This document shows positions 40,775 to 48,483 of a stretch of DNA of 64,000 bases, piece by piece. Position numbers and translations under genes: made by a program. The notes under the pieces are model-generated. The model made no database searches, was not told where the DNA came from, and saw only the letters and a program-made list of their open reading frames with translations. Location: the NCBI RefSeq assembly GCF_007558865.1, contig NZ_VLPK01000002.1:124001-188000 (forward strand). The letters are read 5' to 3'. This DNA is from Mucilaginibacter corticis (GTDB lineage: Bacteria > Bacteroidota > Bacteroidia > Sphingobacteriales > Sphingobacteriaceae). Every line of letters starts with the position of its first letter. Positions within the stretch are counted from its first letter, which is position 1.

Positions 40775-43279
40775 ATGAAGCGTATACTATTACTCGCCGC
40801 GTTTTTGCTGATCAGGGGGATGGCCTTTTCGCAAACCGCGCCACCTGCCGACCTGGTAACCATACAACAAAGCTTTAAAAAATTAAACGTATTGGGCAGC
40901 GTATTGTACGTAGCCGCGCACCCCGACGACGAAAATACCCGACTGCTGGCTTATCTGGCGCAGGAAAAACATTACCGCACGGGTTATTTATCATTAACCC
41001 GCGGCGATGGCGGGCAAAACCTGATAGGTAATGAGCAAGGCGAGGTTTTAGGCTTGATACGCACCCAGGAGCTTTTAGCCGCCCGCCGTGTTGATGGCGC
41101 CGAGCAGTTTTTTAGCCGGGCAAATGATTTCGGGTTTTCAAAAGGACCGGAAGAAACCCTTAAGATCTGGGATCATGAGAAGGTATTGGGCGATGCCGTA
41201 TGGGTTATCCGCAAGTTCAGGCCTGACATAATGATCTGCCGTTTTCCAACCACCGGCGAGGGCGGTCACGGACACCATACTTCATCGGCCATTATAGCGC
41301 AGGAAGCATTTGCCGCTGCTGCCGATCCGAAACGTTTCCCCGAACAACTTAAATATGTACAGACCTGGCAGGTAAAACGCCTGTTGTGGAACACCTTTAG
41401 TTTCGGCAATGTAAATACCACCGCGCCAAACCAGTTTAAGGTTGATGTAGGCGTGTACAATCCCATCCTGGGCAAAGGTTATGGTGAGGTCGCTGCTGAT
41501 AGCCGCTCTAACCATAAAACGCAGGGCTTTGGTACGGCCAAAACCCGAGGCAGTTCGTTCGAGTTCTTTAAAACCATACTGGGCGATGCGCCCGTAAACG
41601 ACCTGATGGATGGCGTGAATACTACCTGGGGCAGGATAGCAGGCGGTGACGCTATCGCGGCTGAACTGGCCGGTATCAAAAAAGACTTTGATGCGGAGCA
41701 CCCTGAAAAATCTGTACCGGGCTTATTGAATGTATTGGCTGATATTCAGAAAATTGATGATCACTATGTAATAGGACAAAAAACGCCGGAGGTAATGGAC
41801 CTGATTGCCGCTTGTGCAGGATTGTGGGTTGAAGCTTACGCACAGGAACCTTCTTACGCTAAAGGCGACTCCATGAAAATTGTTACCCAGGTTATCAGCA
41901 GGAGCAAAGGGATAATATTGCGGAACATTACTACCGACGCCGGATGGCCGGATATACAAAACTGGGATCTCGAAAGACAAAAGAAGGCATCTGCAGACTT
42001 TAGCAGAGAATGGAATGTGGTATTAGCGGCTAACCAATTGCAAAGTATTAATTTAAAAGACCTTGCCGGAAACGTTTCCCAACCATATTGGTTGGTTACT
42101 CCTCACGAGTTAGGTACCTATAATATTGCTGACCAACGGTTGGTAGGGAACCCCGAAAATCCGGATTCGCCATGGGCAATGTTTAGATTTGAATTGGACG
42201 GAAAGCAGTTTTTTATACAACGTAAAATAATGTACAAATACGTTGACCCCGCCAAAGGCGAAGTTTATGAACCTATAGTAATTGCCCCGCCTGTTACTGT
42301 CAATATCGTGAATAAAGACTATATTTTTAATAGCGAAAAACCGCAAACCATTCAGGTAAAACTGCAAAGCTTTACCAAAGCAAGTGGTAGCATCAGCCTA
42401 AAACCAATAGCGGGCTGGAAGATAACGCCCGAAAAGATAGACTTTACAGACAAGCCAAAGGGAACCGAATGGGTTGAAACCTTCACCGTTGTACCAACCG
42501 ATAGCAAACCTAAAAATGATGTGTTGAAAGCGGTGGTAAACACAGGCGGTAAGGATTGGTCTATGGGCATTCAGCGCGTGGCTTATGACCATATCCCGGC
42601 CATAACTTTGTTTCCGCCTGCCGAGGCTAAATTGATCAATATCGACCTTAAAACCGCAGGCAAAAAAATAGCTTATTTACCTGGTGCCGGCGATTTAGTG
42701 CCCGAAGCATTAACTCAGGTAGGTTATGAGGTGCACCAATTAACCGAAAACGAGATCATGAACGGCGATCTTTCTGTTTATGATGCCATTGTTACCGGGG
42801 TGCGAGCCTACAACATTAACCAGCGTTTGGTGGTTGAACAACCTAAACTGATGGACTATGTAAACAAAGGCGGTAACCTGGTTGTGCAATATAATGTGTA
42901 CTCGCCGCTGGTGTTAAACCAGATAGGTCCGTATCCGTTTAAGGTGGTAAACCAGCGTGTTACAGACGAGAATGCTAAGGTTACTTTTATTGATCCGGCA
43001 AATGCAGTACTAAACTATCCTAACAAGATAAACCAGGCAGATTTTGAAGGATGGGTGCAGGAGCGGGGGCTTTATTTTGTGAGCAATATTGACAGCCGCT
43101 ACAAAACCATACTGCAGATGAATGACCCGGGCGAAGCGCCAAACCCCGGCTCATTAATAGTTGCCGATTATGGCAAGGGGCGGTTTGTTTATACCTCGCT
43201 TGATTTTTTCAGGGAACTGCCTGCCGGTGTACCGGGCGCTTACAGGCTGTTTGTGAACTTATTAAGCAAGCCGAAATGA
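40775..43279 (+). CDS. Exported PIG-L (LmbE-like) family deacetylase, large form
   Basis: The ATG at 40775 begins a signal peptide KRILLLAAFLLIRGMAFSQ; a TTG two codons upstream is less likely. The 834-aa protein has the zinc motif HPDDE at residues 49-53 and the later GHGHHTSS, which supplies the third metal ligand. This N-terminal domain removes N-acetyl groups from glycan amino sugars. The rest includes a region of Ig-like beta strands (about 440-600) and a C-terminal domain (about 610-830) with ATPase-independent Rossmann-like features (IAYLPGAGDLVPEALTQVGY, GGNLVVQYNV). It is probably periplasmic. It is a single gene, preceded by the 42-bp repeat array. Confidence 0.87.
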   Translation: MKRILLLAAFLLIRGMAFSQTAPPADLVTIQQSFKKLNVLGSVLYVAAHPDDENTRLLAYLAQEKHYRTGYLSLTRGDGGQNLIGNEQGEVLGLIRTQELLAARRVDGAEQFFSRANDFGFSKGPEETLKIWDHEKVLGDAVWVIRKFRPDIMICRFPTTGEGGHGHHTSSAIIAQEAFAAAADPKRFPEQLKYVQTWQVKRLLWNTFSFGNVNTTAPNQFKVDVGVYNPILGKGYGEVAADSRSNHKTQGFGTAKTRGSSFEFFKTILGDAPVNDLMDGVNTTWGRIAGGDAIAAELAGIKKDFDAEHPEKSVPGLLNVLADIQKIDDHYVIGQKTPEVMDLIAACAGLWVEAYAQEPSYAKGDSMKIVTQVISRSKGIILRNITTDAGWPDIQNWDLERQKKASADFSREWNVVLAANQLQSINLKDLAGNVSQPYWLVTPHELGTYNIADQRLVGNPENPDSPWAMFRFELDGKQFFIQRKIMYKYVDPAKGEVYEPIVIAPPVTVNIVNKDYIFNSEKPQTIQVKLQSFTKASGSISLKPIAGWKITPEKIDFTDKPKGTEWVETFTVVPTDSKPKNDVLKAVVNTGGKDWSMGIQRVAYDHIPAITLFPPAEAKLINIDLKTAGKKIAYLPGAGDLVPEALTQVGYEVHQLTENEIMNGDLSVYDAIVTGVRAYNINQRLVVEQPKLMDYVNKGGNLVVQYNVYSPLVLNQIGPYPFKVVNQRVTDENAKVTFIDPANAVLNYPNKINQADFEGWVQERGLYFVSNIDSRYKTILQMNDPGEAPNPGSLIVADYGKGRFVYTSLDFFRELPAGVPGAYRLFVNLLSKPK

Positions 43280-43378
43280 TAGGATAAATATTGCCTTATA
43301 GTTATATTTTTTTTACAAAACGCTATTGCGGCACATCATATAATAAATTACTTTTGCGGGTACTACTAAAATAGAATT

Positions 43379-43570
43379 ATGAAACATCACCAAAAAGCTG
43401 AGAAAGAAGATCTGAATTATGTTTATTACCTGGTAGGTATATTGAGCGGCCTTTTTACCGGCGCAATTATCAATGTATCATGCATCTGGATATTAGTGGG
43501 TGGTCTTTTCGGATTGTTAACTGCAGCCTTCTTTGTGCATGTATTGGCTAAAAGCAGTGAAGATTTCTGA
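43379..43570 (+). CDS. Small membrane protein upstream of the symporter
   Basis: A 63-aa protein with a charged N-terminus (KHHQKAEKEDLNYVYY) and two membrane helices (VGILSGLFTGAIINVSCIW and ILVGGLFGLLTAAFFVHVLA). Its end overlaps the next small frame by 14 bp, which in turn overlaps the symporter start, so the three form one translation-coupled unit. No family is recognised. It may be an accessory subunit of the transporter. Confidence 0.65.
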   Translation: MKHHQKAEKEDLNYVYYLVGILSGLFTGAIINVSCIWILVGGLFGLLTAAFFVHVLAKSSEDF

Positions 43571-43682
43571 TCCTGAGCTGCCTTCATTTATACGTAACTG
43601 GAACCAGTTTTACGGCATTGTAGCCGGATGGCTGGTTTTTTTAATTTTCATTTTTTGGCTCATTACTCTCTACTTTAAATGA
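43557..43682 (+). CDS. 41-aa single-helix membrane protein, GTG start, coupled to symporter
   Basis: The GTG at 43557 opens a 41-aa frame ending in TGA at 43680-43682. It begins VKISDPELPSFIRNWNQFYG and has one membrane helix IVAGWLVFLIFIFWLITLY. The stop overlaps the symporter ATG by 4 bp (ATGA), the hallmark of translational coupling. The SDPELPSFIRNWNQFY stretch is conserved-looking and amphipathic. It is too short for usual gene callers. A role as a small symporter subunit is inferred. Confidence 0.6.
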   Translation: MKISDPELPSFIRNWNQFYGIVAGWLVFLIFIFWLITLYFK

Positions 43683-45376
43683 GCGTAACCGACTGGATCG
43701 TACTTGGTGCTACCATTTTGCTCATCGTAGTATATGGGTTATGGAAAAGCGGTACCAATAAAAACATCGATCAGTTTTTGGTAGGCGGTCGGTCGCTATC
43801 CTGGTATCATATTGGTTTTTCGGTAATGGCTACGCAGGCCAGTGCCATCACGTTCCTGTCAGCGCCCGGCCAGGCCTATTCAGACGGGATGCGGTTTGTG
43901 CAGTTCTATTTCGGTCTGCCGCTGGCCATGATCGTGCTTTGTATCACGTTCGTCCCCATATTTCATCGCCTTAAAGTATATACCGCTTATGAGTTTTTAG
44001 AGCAGCGGTTCGACCTCAAGACCCGTGCGCTTACCTCGCTCTTGTTTTTGGTCCAGCGCGGTTTGTCAACCGGTATCGCCATATATGCGCCGGCCATTAT
44101 ATTATCAACCATTCTTAATATCAATACCATTTATACTACTTTATTTATAGGCGGCTTGGTTACTTTCTACACCGTTTACGGCGGTACCAAAGCGGTATCA
44201 TACACCCAATTACTGCAAATGAGCATTATCTTTTTGGGGATGTTTGCCGCGGGAGCATTGGTGGTAGTATTGCTGCCGCATAACATTGGTTTTATGCATG
44301 CTGTTAAACTTGCCGGTAAAATGGGAAAGATGAATGTGATTGACTGGAAGTTTGACCCAAGCAGCCGCTATAATATCTGGAGCGGGATAATAGGCGGTTT
44401 CTTTTTGCAGCTTTCTTATTTCGGTACAGATCAAAGCCAGGTTGGCAGGTACCTAACGGGTAGCTCGGTAGGGCAAAGCCGCATGGGTTTGATCATGAAC
44501 GGGCTGATAAAGATCCCCATGCAGTTTTGCATACTGTTGATAGGGATACTGGTTTTTGCTTTTTACCAGTTTAACAAACCGCCTATGTTTTTTAACCAGT
44601 ATGAGGTTAAACAAGTCAAACAAAGCGAATACGGGGGGCAATATGTGGCTTTGGAGGGTAAATACGCCAACGCTTTTGAGCAACGTAAAGCAAAGGCAAA
44701 TGAACTGATCACAGCCATCGACAATAAAGACAAAGCTGGTATAGATAAAGCCCAGGATAACTTGAAAGCAGCAGATTCAGCAGTCACCAATATCCGTAAG
44801 GAAAGCATCAGCCTGATGAAAAAGAATAACACCAAGGCCGATACCGACGATACCAATTACGTTTTCCTGAATTTTGTTACGCATTACCTTCCGAGAGGGC
44901 TGATAGGGTTGTTAATAGCGATTGTGTTTTTAGCATCGATGGGGTCTACAGCCAGCGCCTTAAATTCGTTGGCATCAACCAGTGTGGTTGATATTTATAA
45001 ACGTATAGTAAATCCCGGCGCATCTGATAAAAATTACCTGGCGGCATCACGCCTGGCAACTATATTTTGGGGGCTGGTGTGTATTGGCATGGCGCTATAT
45101 GCCGGCAAGATGGGTAACTTACTTGAAGCGGTTAACCAATTGGGCTCATACATATACGGAACCATATTAGGTGTATTTATAGTAGCCTTTTACGTAAAAA
45201 GGGTAGGAGGCACGGCCGTATTTATTGCTGCTGTAATAACCGAGGCCATTATGTGTATCATGGGATATTTTGGCTGGGTAGCTTATTTATGGCTTAACCC
45301 AATCGGGTGTGTTTTAGTGATCCTGATCGGTTTGATGATCAATCCGTTGACAAAAGAAAAAGCAAAGATCGCTTAA
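43679..45376 (+). CDS. Sodium:solute symporter (SSS family)
   Basis: A 565-aa transporter with about 13 membrane helices. Family features are GGRSLSWYHIGFSVMATQASAITFLSAPGQAYSDGMRF near the N-terminus, the Na-binding helices (STASALNSLASTSVVDIYKRI) and YFGTDQSQVGRYLTGSS. Between helices at about residues 300-395 a charged insert of about 90 residues (KYANAFEQRKAKANELITAIDNKDK and a following coiled coil) faces one side of the membrane. The substrate is not clear; sugars, sialic acid or nucleosides are typical. Two small membrane genes lie directly upstream in the same unit. Confidence 0.9.
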   Translation: MSVTDWIVLGATILLIVVYGLWKSGTNKNIDQFLVGGRSLSWYHIGFSVMATQASAITFLSAPGQAYSDGMRFVQFYFGLPLAMIVLCITFVPIFHRLKVYTAYEFLEQRFDLKTRALTSLLFLVQRGLSTGIAIYAPAIILSTILNINTIYTTLFIGGLVTFYTVYGGTKAVSYTQLLQMSIIFLGMFAAGALVVVLLPHNIGFMHAVKLAGKMGKMNVIDWKFDPSSRYNIWSGIIGGFFLQLSYFGTDQSQVGRYLTGSSVGQSRMGLIMNGLIKIPMQFCILLIGILVFAFYQFNKPPMFFNQYEVKQVKQSEYGGQYVALEGKYANAFEQRKAKANELITAIDNKDKAGIDKAQDNLKAADSAVTNIRKESISLMKKNNTKADTDDTNYVFLNFVTHYLPRGLIGLLIAIVFLASMGSTASALNSLASTSVVDIYKRIVNPGASDKNYLAASRLATIFWGLVCIGMALYAGKMGNLLEAVNQLGSYIYGTILGVFIVAFYVKRVGGTAVFIAAVITEAIMCIMGYFGWVAYLWLNPIGCVLVILIGLMINPLTKEKAKIA

Positions 45377-45380
45377 AACA

Positions 45381-45410
45381 AAAAAAGCCCCCTACCGGCG
45401 GTAAGGGGCT
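45381..45410. terminator. Convergent terminator between symporter and Cys-rich peptide genes
   Basis: Arms AGCCCCcTACC and GGTAaGGGGCT around GGC. The minus strand has a T-run after the stem, so it most clearly terminates the cysteine-rich peptide genes. An A-run before the stem on the plus strand fits the reverse role for the symporter less well. Confidence 0.7.
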
Positions 45411-45429
45411 CAGCATTTAGAAAATTATA

Positions 45430-45609
45430 TTAGCTGCAAATGCACTTGCTTGTTACTTTTGGGCAAGTTGATTTGCTTGTACATTTTGCTTTGCTGCATG
45501 ATGTACAGGTAGCTTGTTTGGCTTTTTTTACAGCCGGAACAGTTGGTTTTGCAAATACTGATGCACCGGTAAATAATAATACCGCTGCGCTTAAAATTAT
45601 ATTTTTCAT
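45430..45609 (-). CDS. 59-aa exported cysteine-rich peptide
   Basis: Start ATG at 45609, TAA at 45430-45432. The first 20 residues (MKNIILSAAVLLFTGASVFA) are a signal peptide. The mature part of 39 residues is basic and has six cysteines (positions 35, 38, 43, 49, 56, 58), beginning CTSCSKAKC. This pattern suggests disulfide-bonded or metal-binding peptides. It lies 63 bp downstream of another exported Cys-rich protein gene on the same strand. No family is recognised. Confidence 0.7.
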   Translation of the reverse strand: MKNIILSAAVLLFTGASVFAKPTVPAVKKAKQATCTSCSKAKCTSKSTCPKVTSKCICS

Positions 45610-45672
45610 GATTTTTTTAAATTAAAGTTTAATAAATAGTGTAATAGCCATAATGGCCTTGAAAGTATTTAT

Positions 45673-46005
45673 TTAAACTTTTGGCGGTTTCCAGTCTGAC
45701 GGGAAATAACCGGCGGGATTACCGGCTTTGTATGTGGTGACCGGATCTTTAAGGATAATGAAAGTTGCGGGTTTAACTGTTACTGGTTCGACCGTAAGGA
45801 AACCGCAAATGCCGCAGGTGAGCAACATGCTGCAAGCATGTCCGTCGCAATCGTTTTGCTTTTGTCCGCTCTTTGGGCATTTTTCAGTTTTGCCAAATTT
45901 TTCGCAGCAGGCAGTTTTTGCAGTATGCGCAGCCGTTTTAGCATTCGTTGAATACGCAGACAAAAACAGGATACATACAATTTGCAGGATCGCCAAAAAC
46001 TTCAT
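45673..46005 (-). CDS. 110-aa exported cysteine-rich protein
   Basis: A signal peptide (KFLAILQIVCILFLSAYSTNA) is followed by a mature part with eight cysteines in CCEKFGKTEKCPKSGQKQNDCDGHACSMLLTCGICGF, then a Pro/Val-rich tail ending in WKPPKV. The CDGHAC...CGIC cluster suggests metal binding or disulfides. Bacteroidetes have small proteins of this kind near copper- or mercury-response genes; this is only a resemblance. It lies directly upstream of the 59-aa Cys-rich peptide gene. Confidence 0.65.
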   Translation of the reverse strand: MKFLAILQIVCILFLSAYSTNAKTAAHTAKTACCEKFGKTEKCPKSGQKQNDCDGHACSMLLTCGICGFLTVEPVTVKPATFIILKDPVTTYKAGNPAGYFPSDWKPPKV

Positions 46006-46083
46006 TGCAACAAAAGTAAGGAATAATGTTATTGGAATTTAGTGTGCGATGGAAAAATAAATGTGAAACTTGGTTAAAAAATA

Positions 46084-46116
46084 AATGCCCCTTCGAACTT
46101 GCTTCTTAGGGGCATT
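46084..46116 (-). terminator. Intrinsic terminator of ECF operon 2
   Basis: Arms AATGCCCC and GGGGCATT with a 17-nt loop. On the minus strand the stem is followed by ATTTTTT. It lies in a 294-bp gene-free stretch (46006-46299) that otherwise shows only a weak minus-strand frame, not called. Confidence 0.7.
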
Positions 46117-46299
46117 CAACCTAAACCTTATCACAATTAAACTGGCAAGATTGCCAGCTTATACCCTTTAACGCAATTACTATACCAAATGTTATCTGCC
46201 GTGTTAATTGTATTTAAAAAAAATGTGTTTTTAAGTATGCCGACCTGTAAACAGGACGGGAAAATTGTCCTTTTTACACAGCAAACTGTACAAAAAATA

Positions 46300-46794
46300 T
46301 TACGCTTGCCGGGTAAAAATTCGTTTTCGCAACACACCATCCAGTAAAAACAAGGCCAACACGGTGTTTAAAAATAAGAACGCTTGCAGTATCCCGCCAG
46401 ACAGCCAGTTTTTAATATCGGGCATTTTAACCGGTGTACTGTTTACGTGAGTGCCTGTTACCTTCCAGTTAATGTTGAAGATTATGAAGATGAGCAAAGC
46501 AGCAAGGGTGACTATAAAAAAGCCCGCAATGGTTTTAACAATATTTTGGTTGACCTTAGCTTTTAACGGCTGCCTGGCATGTTCCGTACGGATCTGCTCT
46601 ATAACGTTATAAGTAAATGCCATGGATGGTTCTTCCAGTTCAATGCCGGCTATCTCCCGGTTAAAGGCAAGTAGCTCCAGGTATTTTTGCCGGTATTCAT
46701 CACTCTCGATCAATAAAAGGTCAATGGTCTCGCGCTCAGTTGCAGAGCAGTTGCCATCAATATAGTCCCAAAGTCTTTCTTCAATGCTGTTCAT
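46300..46794 (-). CDS. Membrane-bound anti-sigma factor
   Basis: A 164-aa protein. The N-terminal cytoplasmic part (EERLWDYIDGNCSATERETIDLLLIESDEYRQKYLELLAFNREIAGI) follows the zinc-less anti-sigma domain pattern of Bacteroidetes. Two membrane helices follow (TIAGFFIVTLAALLIFIIF and GGILQAFLFLNTVLALFLL). Its start overlaps the sigma factor stop by 4 bp, so the pair is translationally coupled. It probably holds the sigma factor at the membrane until an unknown envelope signal arrives. Confidence 0.85.
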   Translation of the reverse strand: MNSIEERLWDYIDGNCSATERETIDLLLIESDEYRQKYLELLAFNREIAGIELEEPSMAFTYNVIEQIRTEHARQPLKAKVNQNIVKTIAGFFIVTLAALLIFIIFNINWKVTGTHVNSTPVKMPDIKNWLSGGILQAFLFLNTVLALFLLDGVLRKRIFTRQA

Positions 46795-47372
46795 ATCAGT
46801 TCTTTAACTTCGTGTTTTAAATTACGCTCCAGCTTTTCTTTTAAACGCTGGCGCGCCCTGAATAGTTTAACCTTAACACTGTTGGCCTCAACGCCCAATG
46901 TTTGTGCAATTTCTTCTAAAGATTGCTCGCCTTTATAAAATAATGTAATGATAGCAGCGTCATCAGCAGATAGTTGTTCAATAGCCTGGTTAAGGTAAAA
47001 TGACCTCGACCTGTTTTCGGCATTGTTGGTATCGTATCCTGATGGTACGGCTGCTATTTGTATATCTGTTTCTTCATCGTCAATGGATGAAGTATCTAAT
47101 CTTTTCTTACGCAATGATGTCATTGCTGTAGTGTAAACTATACTATATAGCCATGTGCTGAATTTTGACTCCTGCTTAAAATTATCAAGCGAGCGGTAAG
47201 CCTTAATAAAACAGTCCTGCGCAACTTCTTCTGCATCTTCCCGGTTTTTGGTAAAGCGCATGGCCAGCGTAAAGACAAAACGCTGGTGCCGTTTAACCAG
47301 GTCTGCATATGCCGATTGATCACCTGCCAGTGTTTTTTGTATCAGTTCTGTATCTGTAAGCTTGCTCTGCAT
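46791..47372 (-). CDS. ECF-type RNA polymerase sigma factor
   Basis: A 193-aa sigma factor. Region 2 is YADLVKRHQRFVFTLAMRFTKNREDAEEVAQDCFIKAYRSLDNFKQESKFSTWLYSIVYTTAMTSLRKKR, and region 4 is LSADDAAIITLFYKGEQSLEEIAQTLGVEANSVKVKLFRARQRLKEKL. It overlaps the anti-sigma gene by 4 bp. Upstream lies an AACC-N17-GTC promoter identical in spacing to one on the opposite strand, suggesting autoregulation. With that promoter the mRNA would begin only about 7-10 nt before the ATG. Confidence 0.95.
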   Translation of the reverse strand: MQSKLTDTELIQKTLAGDQSAYADLVKRHQRFVFTLAMRFTKNREDAEEVAQDCFIKAYRSLDNFKQESKFSTWLYSIVYTTAMTSLRKKRLDTSSIDDEETDIQIAAVPSGYDTNNAENRSRSFYLNQAIEQLSADDAAIITLFYKGEQSLEEIAQTLGVEANSVKVKLFRARQRLKEKLERNLKHEVKELI

Positions 47373-47388
47373 CTTATATACCTGCTTT

Positions 47389-47416
47389 GACTACATAAGA
47401 TTTGTTTAGGTTACAC
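47389..47416 (-). promoter_or_regulatory. ECF-type promoter of ECF operon 2 (autoregulated)
   Basis: On the minus strand GTGTAACC (47416-47409), 17-bp spacer, then GTC (47391-47389). AAC at -35 and GTC at -10 are typical ECF elements. The same motif with the same spacing drives the divergent gene at 47500-47527. Confidence 0.7.
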
Positions 47417-47499
47417 CCTAATTGTATAAATATACCATTTAAGTGGCAAGCGTTTTTTTGTGATGATGTGAAATAATATAACAAACATTTTAAAAAAGA

Positions 47500-47527
47500 G
47501 TGTAACCTAATTAAAAAGCATGTTGTC
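47500..47527 (+). promoter_or_regulatory. ECF-type promoter of the divergent membrane-protein gene
   Basis: GTGTAACC (47500-47507), 17-bp spacer, GTC (47525-47527), identical in core and spacing to the promoter on the minus strand. The leader to the ATG at 47595 would be about 58 nt. Confidence 0.7.
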
Positions 47528-47594
47528 ATAGCTTGCAAATACACCTGATGTGGTGTATCTGAAAGGAAATAATCAACAATAAAAATTAAATAAA

Positions 47595-47951
47595 ATGGAA
47601 CAAGGACAATTAGCAGTAATGATTCCTATGGTAGTATCGGTTGCCATGTTTGCAACCATATTCGGAATAGTTTACCTGCGCAACCGCGAAAAAATGGCCA
47701 TGATTGAGCGTGGCATGGATCCCCGTATTAACACCCCGGTTAACCGTAATTATGTACTTACCTGGGGGCTGTTGTTAATGGGTTCGGGCTTAGGTTTATT
47801 GTTGGCTTATGTGTTGGATTGTACGCTTGCATTTACACAGGATAGGGATAACCCTGCATTGTATTTTGCTTTAATTGCGATTTTTGGAGGATTGGGGTTA
47901 TTTACTTCTTACCTGATAGAAAAGAAGGAGAATAAGAAAGCTGAAGACTAA
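47595..47951 (+). CDS. Small membrane protein (DUF6249-like), putative ECF sigma target
   Basis: A 118-aa protein with three membrane segments (about residues 8-27, 53-71 and 88-106). The intervening loop YLRNREKMAMIERGMDPRIN resembles small Bacteroidetes membrane proteins that cluster with ECF sigma/anti-sigma pairs (DUF6249-type; the assignment is tentative). It is divergent from the ECF operon and has the same ECF promoter, so it is probably part of the regulon. Confidence 0.7.
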   Translation: MEQGQLAVMIPMVVSVAMFATIFGIVYLRNREKMAMIERGMDPRINTPVNRNYVLTWGLLLMGSGLGLLLAYVLDCTLAFTQDRDNPALYFALIAIFGGLGLFTSYLIEKKENKKAED

Positions 47952-47973
47952 AAGACATTACATGCCTTTTACC

Positions 47974-48483
47974 TTAAACCAAATACCGTTTCTTTAAGAT
48001 CTTTAAATGGTGCAGCTCATGGCCGGCCATAATATAAACGATAGTGTTTACAGCTATCGGGCTGCCATTGGCAATGCCGGTTGCTGCTAATTGTTGTTCT
48101 GTTAAAGCGCGCAGCATATAGAGGTTGGCTTCGCGTACTGCTTTAAATTCGGCAGCAAGATCAGGGAGGGTACGGCTTTTAAACGTTGCCAGGTCGACAT
48201 AGGTGCTTTCATCAAAGCCGGGCAGTTCTTCCTGTCCGCGCGAAAATGCAAGGATACGGTAAGCAAAAGTACGCTCGGCATCTGTTAAATGTCCGGCAAC
48301 TTCTTTAATGGTCCATTTGCCTTCGGCATAAGCATAATTGGCCTGCTCGTCAGTTAACGACAGGAATAACTCATACGTGCTGTCTTTTAATTTTTCAAGC
48401 GTATCTAAAACCGGTTCATCGTCAACAAGGGCAATGTACCTGCCGTAAAATGGGGCGCAAGCGCTGGTGTCCGGTCTATCCAT
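47974..48483 (-). CDS. DinB-family putative metal-dependent hydrolase
   Basis: A 169-aa four-helix bundle protein of the DinB/YfiT type. Metal-binding His residues are visible in WTIKEVAGHLTDAERTFAYRI and in the C-terminal GHELHHLKILKKRY. Members act as thiol-dependent or metal-dependent transferases in detoxification. The substrate is unknown. The start overlaps the stop of the histidine kinase gene by 8 bp, so the two are in one transcript, although the functions seem unrelated. Confidence 0.88.
   Translation of the reverse strand: MDRPDTSACAPFYGRYIALVDDEPVLDTLEKLKDSTYELFLSLTDEQANYAYAEGKWTIKEVAGHLTDAERTFAYRILAFSRGQEELPGFDESTYVDLATFKSRTLPDLAAEFKAVREANLYMLRALTEQQLAATGIANGSPIAVNTIVYIMAGHELHHLKILKKRYLV

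Noticed and set aside
40678..40863. 61-aa minus-strand frame over the repeat array and PIG-L start
   Set aside because: It covers repeat DNA and the signal peptide codons of the real gene; no start or family evidence.
46137..46340. 67-aa frame before ECF operon 2 end
   Set aside because: It overlaps the anti-sigma gene end, has no family character and no start context.
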